This document shows positions 34,977-44,486 of a DNA stretch of 64,000 nucleotides, piece by piece (the stretch's first letter is position 1; the number at the start of each line of letters is the position of its first letter). Under the pieces are notes generated by a model that saw nothing but the letters and a program-made list of their open reading frames with translations, made no database searches and was not told the origin of the DNA. The position numbers were made by a program, and so were the translations under genes. This DNA is from JAWKSY01 sp041402125 (lineage in GTDB: Bacteria; Planctomycetota; GCA-002687715; DRQF01): the NCBI GenBank assembly GCA_041402125.1, contig JAWKSY010000016.1, positions 1-64,000 on the forward strand. Reading direction: 5' to 3'.

Positions 34977-37097
34977 TGGACGGCGTCGCGTCGGGACCGC
35001 GGGAGCTCCGGTCCGCCCGCGGGCCGGCCGGCCATCCGGTCCCCGAGGAGAGGGAGAGCCGCGGACCGACGACCGACTCGCCGCGCGCGTCGCCGCGGGA
35101 GCCTGCGTCGTCTTCTTCCTCGTCGTCTTCCTGACCCTGAGTCTCGGCTCGGATCCCCTGGACCACGGTGACGTGGGAACCGACGTCCGGCCGTCATCGC
35201 CGCGGAGGAGTTCCGCGCGACCGGCGTGGCCGCGCTGCACGGGCTCCAGGTCGAGGACGCGCGCGCGCGGATCGGGATGGAGCCCGTCTACTACTTCCGT
35301 CATCCGGCCGGCGGCGTCGTCGCGCTCGCGTGGCTCCGCGATGTCGGACTCGACGCCGACACGGCCCGCTTCCTCCCCCTGCTGGCCACGACCCTCGGGC
35401 TGTTCTTCTTCTTCCTCTTCCTCCGCGAGGCGACGGGGAGGTCCGGGCTGGCGCTCGCCGGGCTCGTCCTCCTCGCGCTCGCCTCGCCGTACTACCTGAT
35501 CGCCGACTCCTACCAGCTCTACAGCTACGCGCTCGGAGCGAAGGCCCTCGGCTTCTGGTTGACGGCTCGCGCGGCGCGGCGCGCGGGGAGGGCGGTCGCC
35601 ATCGCGATGCTGTCCGGAGGGATCGTCGCCTTCGTCGCCGTCGTCGCCTTCGGGCTCGAGACGCAGCCGGCGGTCGGCCTCTTCGGCTTCCTCTTCCCCC
35701 TGATCTGCTCCCGCGACCGCCGCGTCCTCCGCGCGATCGGGAACGCCGGCGCCCTGGCGGGGGGGATGGCCGCCGGATGGTTCGTCCGGCTCGTCAACAT
35801 CCTTCCCTGCTTCGACGGCGACTGGGGGAGGATGATCGACCACTTCCGGACCTCCTTCTGGAGCCGGTCGGTCCGCGACTTCGAGGTCAGCCCCGAGCAC
35901 GGTCGCGAGTACGCGGCCGATCTCGCCTGGCGCTTCCTCGACTACGTCCCTCTCCATCTCGCGGCCGCGGCGGCGGCTCTCGCGCTCTGGGGCCTCTCGC
36001 GGTGGCGGCCGTCCCGGCGACCTCCCGCGGTGGGCGTGGCGGTCGTCGCCCTGGTCGCGGAGGGGCTCTACTTCGTCGTGATGCGTCGCCACGCCTACTT
36101 GCACGTCCACACCGCGGTGCACCTGACCTCCGGGCTCGCGGCGCTCGGGGCCGTCGGCGTCGCGGGTCTCGCCCGCCTGTCCCCGCGACCGCGCGTCGTC
36201 TTGGCCGCGGCGGGGGCGCTCTTCCTCGTCGCGCCGCTCCGCGTGCCGCTCGAGCCCTACGGGAATCTCCTCACGGACTGGAAGGCCGGCCCGGTCGTCG
36301 AGGCGGTCGATCATCTCACCGGACTCGTCGCCGAGGACGCGGTCTTCCTCGTCCCCGGGCGGCACGTCGACTCGCGTCTCGGCTACGCGCTGGCGCACGC
36401 GGGTCGGACCTGGATCGCGCGGATCGAGGTGCCCCGTCCGACGACGGAGGAGCAGATCGCGAAGGTGGTCGCGGCCACGTCGCGCCCCTGTTTCGCCCTC
36501 TGTCGCGAACAGGAGGCCGAGCGGGAGGAGCTCGCGCGGCTCGGACGGTTCGTCGCGCGGCGGGGTCCCTACCTGCTCTTCGCGGTCGGGAACTACCGCG
36601 TCGAGGATCTCCCCCCGGTCGAGATGCCCGTCACTCGCCCCATGCTGGAGGCCGTCGCGCTCGTCGCGCCCGAACCCGCGGCGGTGGCGGCGGCGGGCCT
36701 GACCTATCCGCTCGTACGCCCCCTCGGCGAGCATCTCTGGCTCCACGCGCCGCCGCGGAAGCTCGGCGAGGCGACCGTCGCCCGTCTTCCGCTGACGGGG
36801 ATCTCCGGCGAGGCGCACTCCTTCCGGTTCGACGTCGAGTACGCCGGACGACCCGAGCAGAAGCAGCCGCGTCTCGTGCTCGAGATCGAGGGCATCGGCG
36901 CCGACGGCCGGGGCCGGCCCGGGAACCGGTTCCGCGCCGAACTCGAGCCCGGAACGGTGGGCCGGGAGTTCGTCGTCGTCCTTCCCGACGATCTCGTCGC
37001 CGCCGCGCTCGACTTCCGGCTCGCGATCGCTCCCGACGATCGCCGGACGAACTCCCCGCGTCTCCTCGTCCGACACCCCCGGGTCGAACTCCGCTGA
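34976..37097 (+). CDS. Multi-pass membrane protein, glycosyltransferase-C-like, with two probable frameshifts
   Basis: A membrane protein of about 706 residues after repair. The main open frame, from 35226, has at least eight helices and a C-terminal soluble domain (about 250 residues). Upstream, a helix AGACVVFFLVVFLTLSLG followed by DPLDHGDVGTD lies in another frame, and the only coupled start is ATG 34976, which overlaps the glycosyltransferase stop. Adding one G at 35063-35064 and one G at 35189-35190 joins all three segments (...ESRGTDDRLAARV... and ...TDVRAVIAAEEFRATG...). The acidic first loop after helix 1 is as in GT-C enzymes such as ArnT/GT39 types. Family identity is tentative. 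It is probably the acceptor-side enzyme for the preceding gene. Confidence 0.65.
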
Positions 37098-37143
37098 TCC
37101 CGCGCCGGCGGCCGCGAAAGGGCCCGCGCGGCGCGGAGTGCGC

Positions 37144-37149
37144 TTGACA
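37144..37149 (+). promoter_or_regulatory. Candidate -35 box (TTGACA) before the symporter
   Basis: A perfect TTGACA, 58 bases before the ATG. No convincing -10 lies 16-18 bases downstream (the region reads CAGAGC), so the element may be incidental. Confidence 0.25.
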
Positions 37150-37207
37150 GGTCCCGCTCCATCCCTCAGAGCATGTCGGTCGCCTCGTGGCGACCGGAGA
37201 CGCTCGC

Positions 37208-38875
37208 ATGGTTTCGTCGCTCGACCTCCTGATCCTCGTCGCCTTCCTCGCCGTCGTCGCCGGGATCTCGATCTGGGTGTCGAGAGGGGAGGGGACGCGC
37301 GCCGCCTACTTCCTCGCGGGGCGCGGACTCGGTCCCTGGCTCATCGGCCTCTCGCTCATCGCGTCGAACATCTCCACCGAGCACTTCGTCGGGATGACGG
37401 GACGCGCCGCGCAGTCCGGATTCGCGGTGGCGGTCTACGAGTGGCTCGCCGCGCCCGCGCTCGTCTTCGTCGCCTGGTGGCTCCTGCCGCGATTCCTGCG
37501 CGCGGGCATCTACACCGTGCCCGAGTTCCTCGAGTACCGGTTCGATCGCGGGTGTCGCTCGCTCCTCGCGGCGTTGATGGTGATCTTCTTCGTGCTGACG
37601 GTCCTCGCCACGGTGCTCTACTCCGGCGCGACCTTCCTCTCGGGGATCCTGGATCTCCCCTCGAGACTCGAGTCCCGCTTCGGACTCTCGCCGGAGGCGG
37701 CGCGGGAGTGGTCCTTCCAGATCGGGGTCTGGGGGATCGGGATCGCGGCCGGCGTCTACACCGTCCTCGGCGGGCTCAAGGCGGTCGTCTGGTCCGATCT
37801 CCTGCAGGGCTCGGCGCTGCTGATCGGGGGCGCGGTCGTCTCCTGGCTCGCGCTCGACGCCTACGCCGACGGGGCCGGCGCCTGGGCCGGATGGCGAGCG
37901 TTCCGCGAGGCCGAGGCGGATCGCTTCCACCTCATCCGGTCGTGGAACGACCCGCAGATCCCGAGCCTCAGCCTCGTCACCGGGCTCTGGATCCCGGTGA
38001 TGTTCTACTGGGGCCTCAACCAGTTCATCACGCAACGCACCCTCGCGGCCGGGTCGCTCGCCCGGGGGCAGGGCGGCATCCTCATCGCGGCCGCCCTGAA
38101 GCTGGCGCTCCCCTTCATCGTCGTCCTGCCGGGGATGGTGGGCGTGGAACTGCTCGGCGAGAAGCTCGACCCCGAGCACACCGACGGCGTCTATCCGCTC
38201 CTCCTCCGGGAGCTCCTGCCGAGCGGGCTCCTCGGGCTGATGCTCGCCGCCGTCGCGGGCGCGGTGATGAGCACCTTCAACAGCGGCCTCAACTCGGCCG
38301 CGACGGTGTTCACCCTCGACCTCTGGGGCGTCCACGTCCGGCCGGACATGGCGGAGGGTGACGCGGTCCGCGTGGGGCGTCGCGTCACGGCGCTCCTGGC
38401 CGTCGCGGCCTGCCTCTGGGCGCCGGTGATCCACTTCTTCTCGGGGGTCTTCGACTACATCCAGGAACTCTGGGGCTTCGTCTCGGCTCCGACCTGCGCC
38501 GTCTTCTTCATCGGGCTCCTGCGGCCGCGCGTCCCCGCGGGGGCGGCGAGGACGGCCCTGATCGCGGGACCGCTCGTCTACCTCGCCTCGCGGGCGCCGT
38601 CCTGGATCTGGAAGGGAGAGGCGGTGGTCGCCGGCCTGCCGGCGCCCCTGCGCGCGCTGCACGCCTACTCGTCGATGGCCTTCCTTTACCACATGTTCGC
38701 GATCTTCATCGCGCTCTGCCTGATGATGTTGGTGTGGGAGCGGCGGCGGCCGCTCACCGCCGCGGTCGTCCTCCCCGACCGGGCGGCGGTCGACCTCGCC
38801 CCGTTGCCGCGGGTCCGTCTGGCGGGATTCGCGGTGCTGGTCGCGACGCTCGGCCTCGTGCTCCTGTTCTGGTGA
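37208..38875 (+). CDS. Sodium:solute symporter (SSS/SGLT family)
   Basis: A 555-residue inner-membrane protein with about 13-14 helices. SSS features are YFLAGRGLGPWLIGLSLIASNIS near residue 35-57, TVPEFLEYRFDRG near 110, the GGLKAVVWSDLLQG signature near 192-205, and a helix with AGAVMSTFNSGLNSAATVFT holding the Na2-type Ser/Thr cluster. It most resembles the sugar-transporting SGLT-like branch seen in planctomycetes, so a sugar or polyol is the likely substrate; inferred only. ATG 37208 has GGAGA 8 bases upstream, and a GTG at 37187 is a weaker alternative. Convergent with the FAS1-SOUL gene. Confidence 0.88.
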   Translation: MVSSLDLLILVAFLAVVAGISIWVSRGEGTRAAYFLAGRGLGPWLIGLSLIASNISTEHFVGMTGRAAQSGFAVAVYEWLAAPALVFVAWWLLPRFLRAGIYTVPEFLEYRFDRGCRSLLAALMVIFFVLTVLATVLYSGATFLSGILDLPSRLESRFGLSPEAAREWSFQIGVWGIGIAAGVYTVLGGLKAVVWSDLLQGSALLIGGAVVSWLALDAYADGAGAWAGWRAFREAEADRFHLIRSWNDPQIPSLSLVTGLWIPVMFYWGLNQFITQRTLAAGSLARGQGGILIAAALKLALPFIVVLPGMVGVELLGEKLDPEHTDGVYPLLLRELLPSGLLGLMLAAVAGAVMSTFNSGLNSAATVFTLDLWGVHVRPDMAEGDAVRVGRRVTALLAVAACLWAPVIHFFSGVFDYIQELWGFVSAPTCAVFFIGLLRPRVPAGAARTALIAGPLVYLASRAPSWIWKGEAVVAGLPAPLRALHAYSSMAFLYHMFAIFIALCLMMLVWERRRPLTAAVVLPDRAAVDLAPLPRVRLAGFAVLVATLGLVLLFW

Positions 38876-38906
38876 GGGCCGGAGGTCGCGGTCTCCCGGG
38901 CGTCGC

Positions 38907-40157
38907 TCAGCGCGCGCGGACGATCGGGATCTGCACCTCCCAGAAGCGGCGCTGGGCGGACACCATCGGGCTGTTCCATCCCATGGTCCGGACCCGCCCC
39001 TCGCGGCGCCATTCCTCGGCGTGGCGGGCGAGCCAGGCCTCGAGCGCGGCGACCGCGGCCTCGCGGCGCTGCTCGTTCTCGTAGCCTCGCATTCCGATGC
39101 TGAGCACCGTGCGCGGGGCGACGTCCACGACCTCGACCTCGCCGAGCTCTCCCGGCTTGCCGATCTTCTCGTCGCCGTAGAGGAAGGCCATCGTCATCGT
39201 TCCGTCCTCGCCGCGCTCGGTCGGGACGGGGCTGGTCATCGCGATCTCGTTCGAGTCGATGTGCTCGAAGAGCCGGAAGAAGGCGCGGGTGCTCGGCGCC
39301 ACTCCCTTGATCGTCGTGCGCACGAGACGGTGAGCGGGATAGCGACGGATCTCGACGCAGCCCACCGGCGTCGCCTCGGGAAAGCCGGCGGGGGAGGGCG
39401 CCTCGGAGAAGGGCCGGAAGCGGAGATCCGAGAGCAGGCGGCTCAATGCGTCCTCGAGATCGCCGTCCTCGGCGAGCCCCGTATCGGCGCGACGGCGGAG
39501 GAGGTCCTCCGGCGCCAGGGCCGTCCGGGCGGCCTCGGCGGCGGCACGGCGCTTCGCCTCGGCGTCGGGACCCTCGGCCGCGAGGGCGGTCTCCACCCGC
39601 TTCGCGAGCGCCGCCCGGTTCCGCGCGGCCTCGCGTCGCGCCTTCAGTTCGGCGATCGTCTCCGCCTCGGCGTCGGCCACGCCGATGACCCGGTCGACGA
39701 CGTGGATCACTCCGTTGGCCGCCCCGAGGTCGGCCTCCAGCACGGCGGCGCCGCCGATCAGCGTGGCGCGTTCGTCCGCGACGACCAGGAGCTTCTCGCC
39801 GGCGGCGGATTCGAGGGTCTCGAGGCCCCGGATCTCGGCCGCGAGGCGCCGCCCGCCGATGACGTGACGCTTCAGGAGAGCCACGAGCCGCTCGCGGTCC
39901 GCGACCTCCGCGCCGGGCAGCGCGCCCGCGGGGAGTCGGACGAAGGCCTCGTCGCGCGGGGCGAGGACGGTGAAGGGCCCGGGGCCGCCGAGCAGCTCGG
40001 CGAGCTCCGCCGCCTCGAGCGCGCCCAGGAGCCGCCCGAACTCGCCCATCTCGCGGAGCCGTTCGGGGATCGAGGCCTCGGATCGATCCGGCGCTTCCTC
40101 CGTCGTGGTCAGGGGCGCGAGGAGGGTCAGGAGGATCCCGAGAAGGGCGGTCGACAT
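38907..40157 (-). CDS. Exported FAS1 (fasciclin) - SOUL heme-binding fusion
   Basis: A 416-residue exported protein. A short signal sequence (STALLGILLTLLAPLTT) is followed by a FAS1 domain at about 35-160 with PGPFTVLAPRDEAFVRLP and NGVIHVVDRV, an adhesion fold. A basic helical linker (about 165-230) leads to a SOUL/HBP domain at about 235-416 with VEIRRYPAHRLVRTT, SNEIAMTSPVPTE and VRTMGWNSP, a family that binds heme in eukaryotes and some bacteria. Each domain is common alone; this order in one exported protein is unusual. Heme binding and surface adhesion are inferred. The gene lies 30 bases from the symporter stop, and three palindromic repeats lie upstream. Confidence 0.8.
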   Translation of the reverse strand: MSTALLGILLTLLAPLTTTEEAPDRSEASIPERLREMGEFGRLLGALEAAELAELLGGPGPFTVLAPRDEAFVRLPAGALPGAEVADRERLVALLKRHVIGGRRLAAEIRGLETLESAAGEKLLVVADERATLIGGAAVLEADLGAANGVIHVVDRVIGVADAEAETIAELKARREAARNRAALAKRVETALAAEGPDAEAKRRAAAEAARTALAPEDLLRRRADTGLAEDGDLEDALSRLLSDLRFRPFSEAPSPAGFPEATPVGCVEIRRYPAHRLVRTTIKGVAPSTRAFFRLFEHIDSNEIAMTSPVPTERGEDGTMTMAFLYGDEKIGKPGELGEVEVVDVAPRTVLSIGMRGYENEQRREAAVAALEAWLARHAEEWRREGRVRTMGWNSPMVSAQRRFWEVQIPIVRAR

Positions 40158-40230
40158 GGTCGGTCTCCGGAGCGTCGGCGTCGTGCTTCCGCCCTGCGCT
40201 TCGCCTCGCGGCCCGCCCCGGATTCAGAAA

Positions 40231-40261
40231 TGAATAAATGGGGTCAGACCCCATTTATTCA
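40231..40261. repeat. Palindromic repeat copy C, perfect 31-bp palindrome
   Basis: Same arms as copy B, central base A at 40246. Lies upstream of the FAS1-SOUL gene start. Part of a 265-base gene-free region with copies D and E and a GC-rich inverted stretch between. Confidence 0.9.
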
Positions 40262-40334
40262 CTTTCGGGCGCCGCGGCCGGGTCGTGATGAGAGGCGTAG
40301 GCCTCTGCCTTCGCGGCACCTAAGCGCAAGCGGC

Positions 40335-40379
40335 CGCGGCGTGAATAGAAGGGGTCTGACCCCTTTTATTCACGCCGCG
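40335..40379. repeat. Palindromic repeat copy D with extended GC arms
   Basis: GTGAATAGAAGGGGTC pairs with GACCCCTTTTATTCAC, and the arms continue with CGCGGC/GCCGCG on either side. One G-T wobble replaces an A-T pair. Confidence 0.85.
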
Positions 40380-40387
40380 CCGGTTTT

Positions 40388-40418
40388 TGAATAAATCGGG
40401 TCTGACCCGATCTATTCA
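40388..40418. repeat. Palindromic repeat copy E with compensatory change
   Basis: Core CGGGTCTGACCCG instead of GGGGTCTGACCCC: the outer G-C pair is changed to C-G on both arms, so pairing is kept. Five bases from the metalloprotease stop, so it may also act as its terminator. Confidence 0.85.
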
Positions 40419-40422
40419 CTTC

Positions 40423-43218
40423 TCACTTGGCGATCATCCGCGCCTCGAGCGCGCGGGCGATGCGGGCCGAGCAGTCGGCCGCGTGCGCCAACGTGTAGGC
40501 GTCGACGCCGGCGCCGGTTCCGCGGGCGAGAGCCTCGCGGATCGCGACGAGCTCCGCCGTGGCGAGGCTCGAGATCACCTTGTCGGAGGCCTGGTTGGTG
40601 TTCGCGAGGAGGCTCAGGTCGATCAGGCGATCGACGTGCACGCGCTGCAGGTTGCGCCGCAGGTTGGAGACGAGGGGCTTGCGGTTGGTGAACCGGCCCT
40701 CCGGCGCCTTCGCGAGCTCGCGCCACACCTCGCCGCGGATGCGCTCGAGGAGTTCCGGCAGCGTCAGGGCGTCCTGATCCGCCGGCACGTAGCTCTCGTT
40801 GTCGAGGACCCGACGCAGCGTCGTCGGGTTCAGGATCATGGTCATCGCCGCGCCCTGGAGCGCCATCACCCGGTCGTGCACGGGGTAGGTCGCGTCCTGG
40901 CGCGCGTCGGCCATGCCGCCCTCGTCCATCCACTTGTCCACCGTGAGGTGGCGCAGGAGGGCGGGCTCGAGACCGTAGGCCTCGTCCCGGAAGGTCGACT
41001 CCATCACGAACTGGAGCGCCTCGCGCTGACGCGCGGCCGGCACGGGGGCGATCGGCTCGCCGCCGCCGGCGCTGCCCTTCTTGACGCGGTTGACGTGCGC
41101 GCCGCCGATCCAGTTGGCCATCATCGCGATGGCCCGGGTCTGGAGGCTGAGCGACATGTCGTAGCCGCGACGCGCCTTCGCCCAGCTATCGCCGTCGCGA
41201 ACGAAGCGGTCGAGGAGGTGCTGGCGGTGGTGCGTGATGAGCTCCATCTGCTCGCGGGCGTAGGAGATCGGGTCGGCGGCGAAGTCGTAGCGTCGCGCGA
41301 AGGGATCGGGGCCCGAGGTGTCCTCGTCCGTCCCGTAGGTCAGCTCCGGCTCGGTGCTCCGGGCGAGGATCTTCGTGAGGTCCTTCTCGGACGTGTAGCC
41401 GTACTCGATCGCCCACATGTCGTAGGGGCCGACGTCGATCATCTGGTAGTCGCCCTGGACCTCGCCCCGGCTCATCTTGATGTTGATGGGGTTGTAGTCC
41501 ATGACCGAGGTCGTGAAGGGCTTCTTGCCCGCGAACTCCTTGCTGTTGATGCTCGCGTAGGAGTAGACGCTCGAGGCCTTGAAGTTGTGCCGCAGGCCGA
41601 GGGTGTGCCCGACCTCGTGGGCGACGAGGTCCGCGAGGAGCGGGCCGATGAAGCGCGCCGGCATGCCGTCGAGCGTGTCGTCGTCCGCGTCGGCCGGGAA
41701 GGACTCGGCCGCCATCGCCAGCGTCATCCGCAGGAGCGCCATGTCGAGCGCGCGGCCCTCGGCCGCCATGCAGTGCCCGTTCACCTGGCTGGAACGACCG
41801 ACGAGACCGTCCCACTCGTCGTCACCGAGCATCTCGGTGTGGACGTTGCCCATGGCGTGTCCGCCGAGCGGCTCGTGGTGGGCGTGCTCGCGCTCGGCGA
41901 GCATCGCGCGGCGGTCGTGCTCCTCCGCGAAGATCAGCCGCGGATCCCAGGTCGGGTTGTCGCGCAGCCACGCGAGGGTGTCCGGCCCCATGCCGTCCAT
42001 CGCGAGCTTCGGGAGGAGCTTCGAGAACTGCTCCTCGAAGGCGCGGATCCAGCCGTCGGTGAGGACGATGTCGGCGTCGAGGATCTGGCCCGTGTTCGGG
42101 TCGACGCGGCTCGGTCCGATGGCGGTCGAGACGTCGTTGTTCAGCCAGCGGACGAAGTTGTAGCGGACGTCCTCCGGATCCTTGTCCATGTGCGCGCCGG
42201 TGGCCTCGTCCTGGTAGCGGACCTCGATCGCGTCGACGATGCCGATGTTCTCGAAGGCCTTGTTCCAGAAGAGCACGCCGTCCCGGACGAAGCGGCGGTA
42301 GCGGATCGGCGTGGTGTGATCGATGTAGAAGACGATCGGGTCCTTCGGCGGCGACACCTTCAGCTTCGGGTCGGCCTTCTCGAGGTGCCAGCGGTTGATG
42401 TACCGCGTCCAGGTCTTGTCGTCCTTGTACTGGCCGAGGTCCTGGAACGAGGTCGTGAAGAAGCCGACGCGCTCGTCCGCGAGCCGCGGCTCGTAGCCGG
42501 TCTTCTCGGGGATCGTGCTGATCGAGTAGTGGAAGGTCTTGAGGAGGCCGCCGGCGATCGGCGCCTCGAAGGCGATCTCGGCGTTCTCGGGGAAGGACTT
42601 CGCGCTCTTGATCGCGACGAGCTTCGAGTTCACCCCGCCGGCCGAGCGACGGAAGAAGGCGCCGGCGTGGCCGACGAGCAGCTCGCGCAGATCGATCATC
42701 GGGCCGCCGCGCGGGCCGATCGAGACGATCGGCACGTCGACGAGGACGCGGTCGGTGAAGATCGAGCCGACCGAGGCCTTCGACTCGCGCTCGCCCGTCG
42801 AGCGTCGGTCGAGCTCGGGGACGACGAGCGCGAGGCGCTTGCCGTAGCGACGCCAGTAGACGTAGACGTCACCCGACTGCAGTCCCGCGAAGATCTCGCC
42901 CGACGACACCGTCAGCGCGAAGAAGAACTTCTTCTTCTCGTAGTCCTTCGGGAGCTCGGCGAGGATCTTGCCCTCCTTCATCTCGGTCCAGACGCCGAGG
43001 AGCTCCTTGTCGCCGGTCGTGGAGACGACCTTCTGGTAGCCCTCGACGACCTTCTTCCACTCCGGGAACTCCGGCTTCTTGGCCGGCGCTTCGGGCTTGG
43101 CCTCGGCCTTGGCGGCGGGCGGAGCTTCGGGCTTGGCCGGCGTCTGCGCGGCGAGGGGACTGATGAGGATCAGAGCGGCGACGGCGACCGTCGCGCCCCG
43201 CGTCATGGCGTTGAGCAT
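40423..43218 (-). CDS. Exported zinc metalloprotease with HEXXHXXGXXH site
   Basis: A 931-residue exported metalloprotease. The signal peptide ends near SPLAAQTP; a Pro/Ala/Lys-rich spacer follows. The catalytic motif HEVGHTLGLRH (His534, Glu535, His538, His544) is of the metzincin type, followed by SVMDYNP, a Met-turn-like segment. Sequence layout (N-terminal beta domain, HWEKA-like middle, metzincin core, helical C-terminus) fits the DUF5117/DUF4953 zinc-dependent metalloproteases common in Bacteroidetes and planctomycetes. ATG 43218 has AGGATCG 5-9 bases upstream; an upstream frame to 43845 is not coding. Substrate unknown. Confidence 0.88.
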   Translation of the reverse strand: MLNAMTRGATVAVAALILISPLAAQTPAKPEAPPAAKAEAKPEAPAKKPEFPEWKKVVEGYQKVVSTTGDKELLGVWTEMKEGKILAELPKDYEKKKFFFALTVSSGEIFAGLQSGDVYVYWRRYGKRLALVVPELDRRSTGERESKASVGSIFTDRVLVDVPIVSIGPRGGPMIDLRELLVGHAGAFFRRSAGGVNSKLVAIKSAKSFPENAEIAFEAPIAGGLLKTFHYSISTIPEKTGYEPRLADERVGFFTTSFQDLGQYKDDKTWTRYINRWHLEKADPKLKVSPPKDPIVFYIDHTTPIRYRRFVRDGVLFWNKAFENIGIVDAIEVRYQDEATGAHMDKDPEDVRYNFVRWLNNDVSTAIGPSRVDPNTGQILDADIVLTDGWIRAFEEQFSKLLPKLAMDGMGPDTLAWLRDNPTWDPRLIFAEEHDRRAMLAEREHAHHEPLGGHAMGNVHTEMLGDDEWDGLVGRSSQVNGHCMAAEGRALDMALLRMTLAMAAESFPADADDDTLDGMPARFIGPLLADLVAHEVGHTLGLRHNFKASSVYSYASINSKEFAGKKPFTTSVMDYNPINIKMSRGEVQGDYQMIDVGPYDMWAIEYGYTSEKDLTKILARSTEPELTYGTDEDTSGPDPFARRYDFAADPISYAREQMELITHHRQHLLDRFVRDGDSWAKARRGYDMSLSLQTRAIAMMANWIGGAHVNRVKKGSAGGGEPIAPVPAARQREALQFVMESTFRDEAYGLEPALLRHLTVDKWMDEGGMADARQDATYPVHDRVMALQGAAMTMILNPTTLRRVLDNESYVPADQDALTLPELLERIRGEVWRELAKAPEGRFTNRKPLVSNLRRNLQRVHVDRLIDLSLLANTNQASDKVISSLATAELVAIREALARGTGAGVDAYTLAHAADCSARIARALEARMIAK

Positions 43219-43372
43219 CGTGTCGATCCTGCTTTCGTGGTGAAGCGCGCGTTTCCGGATCGGGGGCAGGTCCGACCCGGCCGAGCGGCGCGAGACGGGG
43301 ATCATCGACCCCGGCCCGCGCGAGGGCAAGCCCCGGCGGCGCGGCTTGTGTCGAGTCGGTATCCGAGGCCGC

Positions 43373-44161
43373 TCAGTCGTCCGCGCGCTCGAGCACGACG
43401 AGCAGCGGGCGGTGATCGGAGGCGATCCGCTCGTCGAGGACGCGGCTCTCCGCGACCCGCCAACCGAGCTCGGCCCGGACGAGGATCCAGTCGATGCGCT
43501 TCTCCGGGGCGTCGGACGGAAAGGTCGGCTCCGGCGTCGCGCGCGACGCGTCCTCGAAGTGGGCGAGGAGGATGCCCATCGGCGCGGACCCCGGCTCCGC
43601 GTTGAGGTCGCCGGCGAGCACGACGTCGGCGCCGGCGCCCCGAGGCCAGGCGGCGACGAGAGTCTCGGCCTGGCGGACGCGGTCGCCCTCGTCCTCGGTG
43701 TGGTCGAGGTGCGTGCCGACGAAGACGAGCGGACCCCGTTCCGTCGGGATCTCCACCCAGGTCGCGACGCGGGTCTCGTGTCCCGGTTCGGCCGGGAGCG
43801 GGAGCGCCCCCGATCGGCGCACCGCCCGGCGGCTGAGGACGGCATCGCCGTACTCGCCGCCCTGGTAGGGAATGGCGCGGCCGAAGACCGCGGTCATCCC
43901 CGTCAGCCGTCCCAGCTCCGCCGCCTGGTCCACGCCCGACGCGCGACGGGTGCCGCGGTCGACCTCCTGCAGGGCGACGAGATCGGGAGTCTCCGCCGAG
44001 ATGACCGCCGCCAGGCGCGCGAGGTCGAAGCGTCCGTCCGTGCCCTCACCGTGGTGGATGTTGTAGCTCAACACCCGCAGGCGCTCCGGAGGAGACGAAC
44101 ATGCCGGCATGACGAGAATCAGGGCGAGAGACAGCGCGACGGCGAGACGAACGATCGGCAT
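43373..44161 (-). CDS. Endonuclease/exonuclease/phosphatase-family hydrolase, possible lipoprotein
   Basis: A 262-residue EEP-fold hydrolase. The signal sequence ends in LVMPACSSP, an imperfect lipobox. The fold's motifs are all present: LRVLSYNIHHGEG with the Asn, LVALQEVDRG with the metal-binding Glu, FVGTHLDH, VLAGDLNAEPGS, IDWILV and the final SDHRPLLV with catalytic Asp-His. Substrates in this superfamily range from DNA to phosphoinositides and sphingomyelin; a lipid or nucleotide phosphodiester outside the cytoplasm is plausible. It lies 150 bases upstream of the metalloprotease start, same strand, so co-transcription is possible. Confidence 0.85.
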   Translation of the reverse strand: MPIVRLAVALSLALILVMPACSSPPERLRVLSYNIHHGEGTDGRFDLARLAAVISAETPDLVALQEVDRGTRRASGVDQAAELGRLTGMTAVFGRAIPYQGGEYGDAVLSRRAVRRSGALPLPAEPGHETRVATWVEIPTERGPLVFVGTHLDHTEDEGDRVRQAETLVAAWPRGAGADVVLAGDLNAEPGSAPMGILLAHFEDASRATPEPTFPSDAPEKRIDWILVRAELGWRVAESRVLDERIASDHRPLLVVLERADD

Positions 44162-44486
44162 GACGTGCTCCGAGGCCGGCGGAAGGGTGTAGCCTTCGCC
44201 CGCGATGCACTCTCGCGAGACCGGGGGTCACTCGACGGCCCGCTCGCGTCCCGCGCATCGATCCGTGGGATTCCGCGTGGCGCCGCGATCACGCTCGCGC
44301 TGTTCCTGGCGTGAAGGCGAGCCGCGTGCGGCGGCGAACCCCATCTCGAAACGACGGTCCGCGCGAGCGCGGAGACAGGGACGGCGAGCCCCCTCGACCG
44401 GCGACGGTCGGGGTCCGCACGAGGACGACATCCGGAGTCGATCCGGCCCGCCCCCGCCCCGCGATTCGCGACGAAGGAGAACTCCC
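44162..44486. other. Divergent gene-free region of 325 bases
   Basis: Lies between the starts of the EEP hydrolase and the small secreted protein. GC-rich without recognisable RNA, repeat or conserved ORF. GGCTACACC on the minus strand near 44190 is a weak -10 candidate for the hydrolase. Confidence 0.4.

Noticed and set aside
40387..43605. 1072-codon plus-strand frame opposite the metalloprotease
   Set aside because: Antisense shadow; its start MNKSG comes from the palindromic repeat.
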